The notes under the pieces were generated by a model. That model searched no databases, was not told the DNA's origin, and saw nothing but the letters and a program-made list of their open reading frames with translations. This document shows positions 1 through 8,213 of a stretch of 64,000 nucleotides of DNA, in pieces (position 1 is the first letter of the stretch; each line of letters starts with the position of its first letter). Source of the stretch: Albidovulum sp. (GTDB taxonomy: Bacteria; Pseudomonadota; Alphaproteobacteria; Rhodobacterales; Rhodobacteraceae); NCBI GenBank assembly GCA_015491895.1, contig WFVA01000085.1, positions 1 through 64,000 on the forward strand, in the 5' to 3' direction. Position numbers and translations under genes: made by a program.

Positions 1-790
1 CCCCCTGCCCCTCGAGCGCGGCGAGAAGCCCGGCATTGAAGGTATCCCCGGCGCCGATGGTATCGGCGATCTCCACTTCTGGCGGGAATGCACGCCCTTC
101 GCCCGCCTTCGTGAAGGCCAGAGCCTCGGCGCCACCGCGCGTGAGCACCACGAGTGCGGGGCCCGCTTCCAGGAATGCGCGCGCGGCCGCGGGATCATCG
201 CTGCCAGCGAGCCAGGCCAGATCCTCGCCCGAAAGCTTCAGGATGTCGGCCCGGGCGATCAGGCGCGCGAGGCGGGCACGATATGCCTTCTCATCGGAGA
301 TGAAGCCGGGGCGGATGTTGGGATCGAGCACGATCAGGCGCCGGCCGGCTTCGCGCGCGAGAAGCGCCTCGAAAGCCGATCCGCAGGGCTCGGCCACAAG
401 CGAAATACCGCCGAAGAACAGCACCCGCGCCTCTGCCGGAAGTTCCGGCAGATCGGCAGGCGAGAGCATCCGCCCGGCGGTGTTTTCGTCATAGAACGCA
501 TAGCGCGCCTGCCCGTCCTCCATCTGCACGAAGGCCAGCGTCGTAGGGCGCTCGACGATCGGTGCCAGGATGGTGTCCACGCCGGATTCCGCCAGCGCGT
601 CGCGCAGCATCCGGCCCAGGAAATCCGCGGAAAGACCGCCGAAATAGCCCGCCCCGACCCCGAGCCGCCCCAGCGCCCGGGCGGTATTGAAGACAGCCCC
701 GCCGGGCGTTGGCCGCAAGAGCCGCCCGCCATCCCCGGCATTCTCCGCCGGGATCATGTCGATCAGGGCTTCGCCGCAACAGAGGATCAT
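1..790 (-). CDS. PfkB-family sugar kinase (fructokinase-like), 3' end cut by window edge
   Basis: ATP-dependent sugar kinase of the PfkB/ribokinase family, probably making fructose 6-phosphate from fructose in the cytoplasm. The protein starts MILCCGEALIDMIP and carries the early glycine-rich segment PTPGGAVFNTARALGRLG. The C-terminal signature DTIGAGDTFNAG, with the catalytic Asp in GAGD, lies at the window edge, so only a short C-terminus is missing. The start overlaps the stop of the upstream P-loop kinase by 4 nt (ATGA), which suggests translational coupling. The substrate is inferred from the neighbouring kinase and the remnants of a fructose/ribose-type ABC transporter; ribose, tagatose or another ketose is possible. 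Confidence 0.88.
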   Translation of the reverse strand, partial: MILCCGEALIDMIPAENAGDGGRLLRPTPGGAVFNTARALGRLGVGAGYFGGLSADFLGRMLRDALAESGVDTILAPIVERPTTLAFVQMEDGQARYAFYDENTAGRMLSPADLPELPAEARVLFFGGISLVAEPCGSAFEALLAREAGRRLIVLDPNIRPGFISDEKAYRARLARLIARADILKLSGEDLAWLAGSDDPAAARAFLEAGPALVVLTRGGAEALAFTKAGEGRAFPPEVEIADTIGAGDTFNAGLLAALEGQG

Positions 791-1437
791 GCAGCGCCCT
801 CCGCCCTGAAGATCAGATCCGGCACAGCGCTTTCATTCATGACGCAATCTCCGTTGGGCAGGTCATTCTCCTCCACCCTGCGCCGCGCCGCATGCGGATC
901 GAGGCCATATGCAAGCCACCGCGCGATCAGGCGCCGGCGCAGCACATCGCGCTCCACCTCGATCATCACCGCAAGATCGAGGAGAGCGCGAAGGGTATTC
1001 CAGGGCGGCCGCTTCAGGAGAAGATAGTTCCCCTCGACAATGACGACATCCGCTTCAGGCCCGATCAGGGCGGCGCCGGCGCGGGCGATCTCTATCTCCC
1101 GGTCAAACACCGGCACCGCGACAGCCGTATCACTGCGCGCGCGCAAACGGCGCAGCATATGCGCAAGCCCCGCCACATCGAAAGTATCCGGCGCGCCCTT
1201 GAAAGCAAGCCGCCCGCGCGCTTTCAGAATCCTGTCATCGAAATGAAAGCCGTCCATCTCCAGAATCCCGGCCATGCCCGCCTTCCCGGCGTTGAGCCGG
1301 TCGCGCAGAGCGGTTGCAAGGGTCGATTTCCCGGCTCCGGGCGGCCCGGCGATCGCGATCACGAGCCGCTCCCCGCCGATGCGGCCTTCCACCCGCTCCG
1401 CCAGTTCCTGCAGGTAGGTGACAACGGGCCTCCTCAT
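787..1437 (-). CDS. P-loop kinase, uridine kinase/FrcK-like
   Basis: Small kinase (216 aa) of the uridine kinase/pantothenate kinase-like P-loop group. The Walker A motif GPPGAGKST is at residues 31-39, and EMDGFHFDD and a Walker-B-like VVIVEGNYLLL follow. In rhizobial frcBCAK operons a kinase of this type sits next to the fructose ABC transporter, and that context is partly preserved here: the first codons of a transporter ATPase lie just upstream and a PfkB kinase follows with a 4-nt overlap. I chose the ATG at 1437 because GGAG stands about 7 nt upstream and the in-frame codons further upstream look non-coding. The phosphorylated substrate cannot be read from the sequence. Confidence 0.8.
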   Translation of the reverse strand: MRRPVVTYLQELAERVEGRIGGERLVIAIAGPPGAGKSTLATALRDRLNAGKAGMAGILEMDGFHFDDRILKARGRLAFKGAPDTFDVAGLAHMLRRLRARSDTAVAVPVFDREIEIARAGAALIGPEADVVIVEGNYLLLKRPPWNTLRALLDLAVMIEVERDVLRRRLIARWLAYGLDPHAARRRVEENDLPNGDCVMNESAVPDLIFRAEGAA

Positions 1438-1587
1438 GAACCTGCTCCGCATCTGCCGGGCCGGCCCATCGCAATACCGGATGGAAAATGCAGGCTCTCG
1501 CCCCGTGCAATGGCGAGGCCGGGCGCCGCTGCCTCCTGCCGGGTATTGCCGGAAAGGCCCGCGCCGCAACCCCGCTCTGCGGGAGCA

Positions 1588-1677
1588 TCACATGCGCGCC
1601 GCATCGGACATCTCCACCGCCTTCACGCCTCCGAAGGAAACGGAAATGTCGCGCATTTCCACAAGCAGGGTGCTCAT
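1588..1677 (-). pseudogene. 5' remnant of a sugar ABC transporter ATPase (frcA-like)
   Basis: The ATG at 1677 opens a reading frame beginning MSTLLVEMRDISVSFGGVKA, a textbook N-terminus of sugar ABC ATPases (FrcA, RbsA or XylG type). The similarity stops after about 22 codons: the frame continues as MSDAARM and hits a stop at 1588-1590. No Walker A, signature or Walker B motif follows. The start overlaps the stop of an upstream frame ending RRRPGEKK in an ATGA arrangement, as in intact permease-ATPase pairs. This is best read as a deletion that removed nearly all of the ATPase and left the downstream kinases. A real 29-aa peptide is unlikely. Confidence 0.6.
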
Positions 1678-1760
1678 TTCTTCTCTCCCGGTCTGCGCCG
1701 GCAAAGGATATCGATCCATGCCGCCGGCACAAGCACCGAACCGGCGACGATTTGAGGATC
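1674..1760 (-). pseudogene. possible 3' remnant of a sugar ABC permease
   Basis: The minus-strand frame ending at 1674 reads IVAGSVLVPAAWIDILCRRR followed by PGEKK and a stop. A last hydrophobic segment and a short basic tail are what a RbsC/FrcC-type permease ends with, and its stop overlaps the ATPase start in the ATGA manner typical of such operons. Upstream of about 1760 the frame loses hydrophobicity and becomes Arg/Pro/Gly-rich, as out-of-frame GC-rich DNA does, so the rest of the permease is gone. The upstream boundary is approximate and the assignment is inference from a short stretch. Confidence 0.4.
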
Positions 1761-2111
1761 GATGCTGCGGGGGCCGGTCACGAAAGCCTGCCGGTGGCCA
1801 TGACCGCCACGGGAACCGCCGGCGTGCCCCTGGCGGCATCTGCCTGCGCGCCCTCGGGGGCTTTGCGGGAAAAGCCCGCGCGGCAACGGGATGTCCCGGG
1901 GTGTTTCGGGGGGCCGTGATGGTGGCCGGCAACGGGGGCGACAACGCCGCCGCGGCCCGTGGCGCCGGGGGATCGGCGAAGGCCGGCCCGACGGCTTCAC
2001 CGATAGCGCCGATGCAAGCACCAATGCGGGCGCCACCTTCCTGGCCAGCCCATGGCGCGGCGGCAACAATCACTCGAACGTCATCTGACAGCCGCCGCGC
2101 GCCGTGCTATC
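1761..2111. other. gap without an intact gene, probably a deletion scar
   Basis: No intact gene is visible on either strand. A plus-strand frame ends at 2088 with [20 protein letters not shown], which has the composition of real protein and may be the last codons of another lost gene; I do not recognise it. The segment also supplies the upstream region of the DUF255 gene starting at 2112. Confidence 0.35.
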
Positions 2112-4382
2112 ATGAGTGATGATACCCGGAGGCGCCCGCCCTTGCGCATACTGATCCTGCTTCTCTGCCTTGCACTCATGCCCTTGCAAGTGGCTGCCGG
2201 CAACCGGCTCGCCGGCGCCGCATCGCCCTATCTGCGCCAGCACGCCGACAACCCGGTGAACTGGTATCCATGGGGCGAAGAGGCGCTCGCGCTGGCGCGA
2301 AAGGAGGGCAAGCCGATCTATGTTTCGGTGGGATATTCTGCCTGCCACTGGTGCCATGTGATGGAGGAGGAAAGCTTTTCCGATCAGGAAGTCGCCGATC
2401 TCCTCAACGCCCATTTCATCGCCATAAAGATCGATCGCGAGGAGCGGCCCGATCTCGATGAGAAATTCATCATCGTCACTTCGATGCTGAACGGCTCCGC
2501 CGGCTGGCCGAACGGTGTTTTCCTCACGCCCGAAGGCGATCCGTTCTTCGGATCCGGCTACATGCCGAAGGCGGAATTTCTCGATCTTCTGGCAGAGATT
2601 GCCGGGCTCTGGCGCGAGGATCCCGAAGGCCTGCGCGCGCGCGGATACACCATTTCGATGAAACTGCGCGCGTATCTCGCCCCGCCCGCCGATGCGAGGG
2701 AGCTTTCGCGATCCGAGATCCTCGATCTCGCCCGCGCCCTGCTTGAGGATCTCGATCCCTTCAACGGCGGCTTCGGCACGGCGCCGAAATTCCCCCGCGA
2801 GCCGGTGCTGCTGTTTCTCCTCGATCAGGCCGAACGCAGCGGTGATCCCGAGCTTCTCGAGGCGGCCCGGGAAAGCCTTGACGGCATGATCCGTGGCGGC
2901 ATCCACGATCACCTTGGCGGCGGCTTCCACCGCTATGCAACGGACCCCGAATGGCACATCCCCCATTTCGAGAAGATGCTCTACAATCAGGCGCTGATCG
3001 CCCGCGCCCTGCTGCGCTCCCATGCGCTCACCGGCAACGCGGCCCATGCCCGCGCCGCCCGGCGCGCGCTCGATTTCGCGCTGCGCGAGATGCAGGCGCC
3101 CGGGGGCGGCTTCTACGCCGCGCTCGATGCGGATTCATATATCCCCGGCGGCCGGAAGGAGGAAGGCGCCTTCTACACCTGGACACCGGATGAAATCCGC
3201 GCGGCCCTTCCGCCGGATGTGGCGGAAAGTGCAATCGCGCTCTTCGGCGTCGAGGAGAACGGCCCGTTTGAGGGACGCAGCGTCCTCCGCCTTTCGGCCC
3301 TTCCCCAAGAGGCGGCGGGCGAAGCTGGCCTCAGCCTCGATCAGTTCGATTCGATGCTGGAGATGCTGCGCGCCGCGCGCGAAACCCGCCCCCGCCCCTT
3401 TCGCGATGAAAAGATCGTGCTCGCCTGGAACGGCGGGATGATCGCCACCCTCGCCGAAGCCGGCTGGCTGCTCGATCGCCCCGATTACACCGAAGCCGCA
3501 GAAAAGGCCGCGCGCTTCATCCTTGCCCGGATGTGGCCCGAAGGCGGTTTGCGCCGCATCTGGATCGAGGGTGCGGCAAGCACCGAGGCGCAGCTTGCCG
3601 ATTACGCCGCCTTCGGCAATGCGCTGATCGCCCTTCATGCCTTCGCCCCGGCAGATCAGGGAAAAGACAAATGGCTTCCCCATGCCGAAAGGCTGGCAGA
3701 CGAGATGATCCGCCGCTTCGCCGATGATCCCGATCGCCCCCTCTCCCAGCCCCTGCGCATGCGCCACAAGCCCTCCGCCCTCGGCCTGTTTCGCCCGCTC
3801 GACGATACGGAGATCCCCTCGGGCAACGCCCTTGCGCTTTCCTTCCTCGCTGCCCTCGACCGCCTGGGCGGCAAGGCCCCGCCGCGCGCCCGGCCCCTGG
3901 CGCTCGCGCTTGGCGGCGCGGCAAGCCGTGATCCCATGGAGCGCGCCGGACTCCTCAAGGCCATCGCAGCGGTGAACGGGGGCGAAACCGGCCCCGTCCG
4001 CTTCTCGCCCGGCGGAGCGGTGCGGGTGATGGCGGCGCCGGGCAAGCCGCTCGTGCTCGATATCCGCCCCGGCTGGCATATGAATGCCCATCGCCCGCTC
4101 GACAGCGATCTGATCGCGACAACCGTCAGCATTGACGGCAAGCCCCTTGCGGCTGATGTCTATCCCCGGCCGCTGCTGCGCAGGCTCGGCTTCAGCCCCG
4201 AACCGCTCGCGCTCTATGAAGGGCGGCTCTCCATTCCCCTGCCGGACGGGAAGAACATGGAAACCGATCCCGGGCAGGGCCACGAAATCGCCGTTACCAT
4301 TCAGGCCTGCAATGATCGCATCTGCCTGCCGCCCGAGGTTATCACCTTCCGCCGCTGGGGTGCGGCGCTCAGCCCACGGTGA
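2112..4382 (+). CDS. DUF255 thioredoxin-like protein with C-terminal DsbD-alpha-like domain
   Basis: Exported protein (756 aa) of the DUF255/SSP411 (YyaL) family. A signal peptide (residues 1-29, [19 protein letters not shown]) is followed by the family hallmark NPVNWYPWG and the thioredoxin-like CHWC motif at residues 78-81. The middle region resembles the (alpha/alpha)6 six-hairpin glycosidase fold of the family. The last 100 or so residues look like a DsbD N-terminal (alpha) domain, with GWHMNAHRP and the redox pair in [12 protein letters not shown]. Export plus two Cys pairs suggests periplasmic thiol-disulfide chemistry, though the family's function is not settled. The start at 2112 is chosen because it gives the signal peptide. 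The 3' end overlaps the convergent VIT gene by 14 nt. Confidence 0.85.
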   Translation: MSDDTRRRPPLRILILLLCLALMPLQVAAGNRLAGAASPYLRQHADNPVNWYPWGEEALALARKEGKPIYVSVGYSACHWCHVMEEESFSDQEVADLLNAHFIAIKIDREERPDLDEKFIIVTSMLNGSAGWPNGVFLTPEGDPFFGSGYMPKAEFLDLLAEIAGLWREDPEGLRARGYTISMKLRAYLAPPADARELSRSEILDLARALLEDLDPFNGGFGTAPKFPREPVLLFLLDQAERSGDPELLEAARESLDGMIRGGIHDHLGGGFHRYATDPEWHIPHFEKMLYNQALIARALLRSHALTGNAAHARAARRALDFALREMQAPGGGFYAALDADSYIPGGRKEEGAFYTWTPDEIRAALPPDVAESAIALFGVEENGPFEGRSVLRLSALPQEAAGEAGLSLDQFDSMLEMLRAARETRPRPFRDEKIVLAWNGGMIATLAEAGWLLDRPDYTEAAEKAARFILARMWPEGGLRRIWIEGAASTEAQLADYAAFGNALIALHAFAPADQGKDKWLPHAERLADEMIRRFADDPDRPLSQPLRMRHKPSALGLFRPLDDTEIPSGNALALSFLAALDRLGGKAPPRARPLALALGGAASRDPMERAGLLKAIAAVNGGETGPVRFSPGGAVRVMAAPGKPLVLDIRPGWHMNAHRPLDSDLIATTVSIDGKPLAADVYPRPLLRRLGFSPEPLALYEGRLSIPLPDGKNMETDPGQGHEIAVTIQACNDRICLPPEVITFRRWGAALSPR

Positions 4383-5100
4383 TCCCGAAAACCTTACCGA
4401 CCCCGGCCGTTGCCAGCATGGCAAAACCGCCCCAGAACACGACCCGGGCCACGGCCGGCAGGATCGGGGCGCCGCCCGTGCGGGCGGATACGGCGCCAAG
4501 GAGGCCGAGGGTAAACAGGGATACCACGGTCGTCAGCTCGCCGATCGCGTTTTCGGGCGCTATGAGAATGGAGAGCACCGGCAGCGCCGCACCGGCGGAG
4601 AATGAAAGGGCCGAGGAGAACGCCGCCTGAAACGGGCGCGCCTCGGAAACCTCGGTGATGCCCAGCTCGTCGCGGGCATGGGCGGCGAGCGCGTCCTTCT
4701 CCGTCAGTTCCTTCGCCACCTGCATGGCGAGATCGGGATCGAGGCCGCGCTCCTCATAGATACGGGCCAGCTCCTCAAGCTCGGCCTCGGGATGCACTTC
4801 AAGCTCGTGCTTTTCGCGCTCGAGATCAGCCTTTTCGGTATCGGCCTGCGAGGAAACCGAGACATACTCCCCCGCCGCCATGGAAAGCGCGCCCGCAGCC
4901 ATCCCGGCCACCCCGGCGAGCAGGATCTCGGCGCGATCGGAGCCAGCGCTCGCCACCCCGGCGATGAGGCTCGCGGTGGATACGATGCCATCGTTGGCGC
5001 CGAGCACGGCCGCGCGCAACCAGCCTATGCGATTGATATAATGATGCTCGGGCTGCAAGGCCAGCGGCAGATCGTCGTTTTCTTCGCCCTGCTTGCTCAT
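4369..5100 (-). CDS. VIT/CCC1-family iron/manganese transporter
   Basis: Integral membrane protein of the VIT1/CCC1 family (243 aa), which exports Fe(II) or Mn(II) from the cytosol. The family signature [19 protein letters not shown] is at residues 28-46, followed by a second small-residue helix ([15 protein letters not shown]). A charged cytoplasmic metal-binding region is rich in Glu (residues about 90-145, with [17 protein letters not shown]). Three hydrophobic segments follow. The length is normal for bacterial members. It stands alone, converging on the DUF255 gene. The metal cannot be decided from sequence. Confidence 0.9.
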   Translation of the reverse strand: MSKQGEENDDLPLALQPEHHYINRIGWLRAAVLGANDGIVSTASLIAGVASAGSDRAEILLAGVAGMAAGALSMAAGEYVSVSSQADTEKADLEREKHELEVHPEAELEELARIYEERGLDPDLAMQVAKELTEKDALAAHARDELGITEVSEARPFQAAFSSALSFSAGAALPVLSILIAPENAIGELTTVVSLFTLGLLGAVSARTGGAPILPAVARVVFWGGFAMLATAGVGKVFGITVG

Positions 5101-5156
5101 GTGCTTTTCCTTTTTGATGGCTGAGGGGCTTGTTGTCTGATCGTCAATTTGCCCGG

Positions 5157-5867
5157 CTAGTGAATGCCGAGCCTTGCCGCCGTCTGGCGCACAACGGCGA
5201 TGCGTTTGGCATTGGGCGGATGGGTGCCGAGGAAGCGGTCTCCGGGATCGGGGATGCGGTTGAAATATTCTGCCCCGCGCACCGGACTGAAGCCCGCACG
5301 CGCGGTGATGATGGTGCCGAGCCGATCGGCTTCCAGTTCCAGATCCTTGGAATAGCTGCGCACGGCAATGGTGGCGCCAAGTTCCTCGGCGGTTCGCAAT
5401 CCGCTCTCGTCAACGCCCACGAGCACGCCGATAAGGCCGCCGAGAACCGCGCCCTTGATGGCAGAGCGCTGCTGGCGCGGGATGTGACCGAGGATGTGAT
5501 GCGCGGCCTCATGGCCCATGACGAAGGCCAGTTCGTCGGGGTTGCGCACATCTCCGATCAAAGCGCGGGTGAAGGCGATCACCGGGCGGCCGTTACGGTC
5601 GATCGTCTGGAAGGCATTGGGTGGCAGGCCGGGGCGATCATCCACCACGATCCTGAAATCGCAGGGGATGTTGCGTGTATTCTCGATGCAGATCCGCTCG
5701 GCGACCGGCTCCATCCGCCGCACGACGTATCGAAAATTGCGGATCGCCTCGGCGGGCGGGAGCTTCGCGGCCGGCCTCTCCACGCGCGGCGGCCGGGGCG
5801 TGGGCTGTGGCCCGGGCGGCGCCGCGCAGGCGGAAACGAACAGGGCCAATATCAGAAACAGCTTGCG
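5157..5867 (-). CDS. M48-family metalloprotease, lipoprotein (copy 1)
   Basis: Periplasmic zinc metalloprotease of family M48 (LoiP/BepA-like catalytic domain), membrane-anchored. The zinc motif HEAAH is in FVMGHEAAHHILGH, the third zinc ligand is probably in the downstream LELEADRLG, and THPPNAKR near the C-terminus is typical of the family. The N-terminus LRKLFLILALFVSAC has an ideal lipobox ending in Cys. I prefer a TTG start at 5867: it leaves a compact lipoprotein signal and has GGGAGG 7 nt upstream. An ATG at 5903 would add 12 residues before the signal. It lies directly downstream of a paralogue. The family works in outer-membrane protein quality control; the substrate here is unknown. 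Confidence 0.85.
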   Translation of the reverse strand, partial: RKLFLILALFVSACAAPPGPQPTPRPPRVERPAAKLPPAEAIRNFRYVVRRMEPVAERICIENTRNIPCDFRIVVDDRPGLPPNAFQTIDRNGRPVIAFTRALIGDVRNPDELAFVMGHEAAHHILGHIPRQQRSAIKGAVLGGLIGVLVGVDESGLRTAEELGATIAVRSYSKDLELEADRLGTIITARAGFSPVRGAEYFNRIPDPGDRFLGTHPPNAKRIAVVRQTAARLGIH

Positions 5868-5918
5868 CAAATTCACACCTCCCGAAAGATCTGCCAATGC
5901 CATTTCACGAACATTCCC

Positions 5919-6647
5919 TCAGCCCCCCGCCGCCTTGCGATAGCGCGCCACCACCCGGCGAACGGCCGCACGGCGCGCACTGTTGGGCGGATGGGTGGAG
6001 AGGAAGCGGTTGCGGGGGTTCTTCATGCGCACGAAATATTCCGCCCCCCGCACCGGATCGAAACCGGCCTTGAGCGCGAGAATCGCCCCGAGCTGATCGG
6101 CCTCGATCTCGAATTTCTTCGAAAATCCAAGCACCGCCTTCAGCGCCCCGCGCTGCTCGGCGGCATGGATTTCCTTTTCTCCGCCGCCCCTTGTGGCCGC
6201 TTCCATGCCCCCCAGAAGCGCCCCTTCCCAGACGCTTTCGCGAGTCACCGGCACATGGCCGAGCAGGTGATGCGCCACCTCGTGGCCGAGCACAAGCGCC
6301 AGCTCGTCTTCGTTGCGGGTATCCTTGAGCAGGCTGCCCGTGAAAACGATCACCGGGCGATCGGCGCGATCGAGCGACATGAACGCATTGGGCGGCGCCT
6401 TGGGATTTGCATCCACGACGATGGCAAATCGGCATTTGAGCCCGCCGCGGGCGCGGCACTCGCGCTCGATCACAGGCAGCATGCTGCGCACCACAAGATC
6501 GAAACGTTTGAGGACGCCCGATTTTTCGAGCCCCTCCATCTCGGCGAGCGCCTTCGCCCTTTCCTTTGGCGACAGCTTGGCAACCGGATCCTGCGTTGGC
6601 GAGCAGGCGGCGAGCATGAGCGCTGCTGCAAGTATCAGTCTGAACAA
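5919..6647 (-). CDS. M48-family metalloprotease, lipoprotein (copy 2)
   Basis: Paralogue of the next gene with the same architecture: lipoprotein signal (LFRLILAAALMLAAC), HEVAH zinc motif in LVLGHEVAHHLLGH, EIEADQLGA for the third ligand region, and a C-terminal STHPPNSARR. Large stretches match the neighbour (for example DRADRPVIVFTGSLL against DRNGRPVIAFTRALI), so this is a tandem duplication that has diverged. A TTG at 6647, preceded by AGGAAGG, gives the natural signal peptide; the ATG at 6692 would add 15 Gly/Pro/Glu-rich residues. The two genes are co-oriented with about 50 nt between them and are probably co-transcribed. Confidence 0.84.
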   Translation of the reverse strand: MFRLILAAALMLAACSPTQDPVAKLSPKERAKALAEMEGLEKSGVLKRFDLVVRSMLPVIERECRARGGLKCRFAIVVDANPKAPPNAFMSLDRADRPVIVFTGSLLKDTRNEDELALVLGHEVAHHLLGHVPVTRESVWEGALLGGMEAATRGGGEKEIHAAEQRGALKAVLGFSKKFEIEADQLGAILALKAGFDPVRGAEYFVRMKNPRNRFLSTHPPNSARRAAVRRVVARYRKAAGG

Positions 6648-6808
6648 GAGCCTTCCTTTCTCAGGCGCGCCCTCCGGGGCAAGGGCCATCATTGCGCATC
6701 ATGCAAAATTTAGCGCCGGGGCAAACCCCCGGTAGTTGCATTTTTCCCCGGATTGCAATCCTGCACCACCGGCCCGCGCATGAGGCCGGAGCAAATTCGC
6801 ATCACATC

Positions 6809-6836
6809 ATTACCATTCCCAAATTACCATTCCCAA
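6809..6836. repeat. perfect 14-bp tandem repeat upstream of a small gene
   Basis: ATTACCATTCCCAA occurs twice head to tail with no mismatch (6809-6822 and 6823-6836), about 40 nt before the start of the 85-aa gene and in its probable promoter region. Tandem direct repeats of this size can be activator or repressor sites, but nothing else supports that here. Confidence 0.7.
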
Positions 6837-6874
6837 GCCTTGCATATCCCGCAGCCCGGGGGCACCTTCAGGGC

Positions 6875-7132
6875 ATGTTTACCATAGAGCACGAATTCGA
6901 TTCCACCGTCGTCACCCTCGTGGATGACGGCGAAGCGCCGCTCAATGAGGATGTGGTGATCCATGCCTTCGCCGAGGCGGTGACGCTCACCCAGTTCGAT
7001 CCCCGCACCGGCAACAGCTGCACGATCACCCTTTCCCCGGCGCAACTGCGTGATCTGCGCGCCGCACTCGATCTGCCGGAGGGGGCCTATCGCTTTGTCC
7101 GGCCCGATGAGAAAGGGCCGGGCGCGGGGTGA
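6875..7132 (+). CDS. small conserved hypothetical protein, 85 aa
   Basis: Small acidic soluble protein beginning MFTIEHEFDSTVVTLVDDG. It has no signal peptide, membrane segment, Cys pair or recognisable motif. The start is the internal ATG at 6875: upstream in-frame codons have no protein-like composition, and a 14-bp direct repeat sits in the upstream region. I have the impression that proteins of this kind are conserved in Rhodobacteraceae, but no function is known to me. It stands alone between divergent and convergent neighbours. Confidence 0.65.
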   Translation: MFTIEHEFDSTVVTLVDDGEAPLNEDVVIHAFAEAVTLTQFDPRTGNSCTITLSPAQLRDLRAALDLPEGAYRFVRPDEKGPGAG

Positions 7133-7193
7133 TCCGGGCTTCCCGCAGCAGCCGCTGCCCCCATGCCCGCGCCCCCATACATGCGCCCCCGTC

Positions 7194-7454
7194 CTATTCC
7201 TCCAGCCGGAAGACCTTCTCGCGCGCCGTCGCGCCGCGCACCAGCACAAGGCGCGTCTTCGCCACGCCGAGCGCGCCGGCGAGCAGCTTGCGCACCGCTT
7301 CCGTGGCCTTGCCCCCCTCGGGCGGGGTTGTCACATAAACACGGATCCCCTCTTCAGCGGCAACGATCCGGTTGCGCGCCGCCTTCGGCGTAACCCGCAC
7401 CCGGATTTCCGCCCCCGGACGGGCCAGATGCGCAAGCTTGCCCTTCTCCGCCAT
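7194..7454 (-). CDS. DUF167/YggU-family protein
   Basis: Small basic protein (86 aa) of the DUF167 (YggU, UPF0235) family. The core pattern is clear: RVRVTPKAARNRIVAAEEG, then VYVTTPPEGGKATEAVRKLLA and a final LVLVRGATAREKVFRL. The family has a small alpha/beta fold with no proven biochemical role. The start at 7454 is chosen because homologues begin close to this point; an ATG ten codons upstream (SISGGS region) is possible. Confidence 0.85.
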   Translation of the reverse strand: MAEKGKLAHLARPGAEIRVRVTPKAARNRIVAAEEGIRVYVTTPPEGGKATEAVRKLLAGALGVAKTRLVLVRGATAREKVFRLEE

Positions 7455-7607
7455 GCTCCCCCCGCTGATGCTCCCCGCCGACATTACCGCCAGACATTGC
7501 CGCATTTCCATGATTTTCCGCCGCCCTGAATGCCAGGAGTGCGGATAAGCTTGCAGATATGGCGAAGCACCATTACCCCTGACCGCACCACGGCCAGCCC
7601 GGAAACC

Positions 7608-8213
7608 ATGAAGGATGATGACGATCCCATGCCCGACCTGCCTCGCGACGAAACCGTGCTCGATTTTCTGAAAACCCGCCGTTCGGTGCCCTGGAACATG
7701 CTCACCCCCCCTGCACCGGGAGGCGAGGCGCTCGAAGAACTGCTGGAGATCGCCTCGCGCGTGCCCGATCACGGGATGCTCGTGCCCTGGCGCTTTCTGG
7801 TGATCGCGCCAAGGGCGGGGGAGCGGCTTTCGGCACTTGCCCTGAAGCGTGGATCGGCGCTCGGGATCGAAGAGGAAAAATGCCGCAAGGTCGCGCGGAT
7901 GTTTGCCCATGCGCCCCTGATCGTGGCGGTCGTCTTCACGCCGAAGGAAAGCGAAAAAGCCCCGAAATGGGAACAACGCCTCACCAACGGCGCCGTCTGC
8001 CTCACGCTTCTCAATGCCGCGCTGGCCGCCGGCTGGGGCGCGAACTGGCTCACCGGCTGGGTGGCGCAGGATCGCGGCTTCCTCGAAGAGGGGCTCGGGC
8101 TCGCGCCCGGCGAAGAGCTTTCGGGCTTCATCCATATCGGCGCGCCCGGGGAGCGCCCCGCCGAGCGCGCGCGCCCCGATGTGGCCGGCCTCGTCAGTCG
8201 GCTTGACGCATGA
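7608..8213 (+). CDS. nitroreductase-family oxidoreductase (YdjA-like)
   Basis: FMN-dependent NAD(P)H oxidoreductase of the short nitroreductase type (201 aa). The FMN-phosphate site is KTRRSVPW near the N-terminus, followed by the interface segment SRVPDHGMLVPWRFLVI and a C-terminal GAPGERPAERARP typical of YdjA-like members. AAGWGANWLTGW is the usual conserved central helix. Two in-frame ATGs are possible (7608 and 7629); I took the first because GGA stands just upstream. The stop overlaps the next gene by 4 nt. The physiological substrate is unknown. Confidence 0.87.
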   Translation: MKDDDDPMPDLPRDETVLDFLKTRRSVPWNMLTPPAPGGEALEELLEIASRVPDHGMLVPWRFLVIAPRAGERLSALALKRGSALGIEEEKCRKVARMFAHAPLIVAVVFTPKESEKAPKWEQRLTNGAVCLTLLNAALAAGWGANWLTGWVAQDRGFLEEGLGLAPGEELSGFIHIGAPGERPAERARPDVAGLVSRLDA

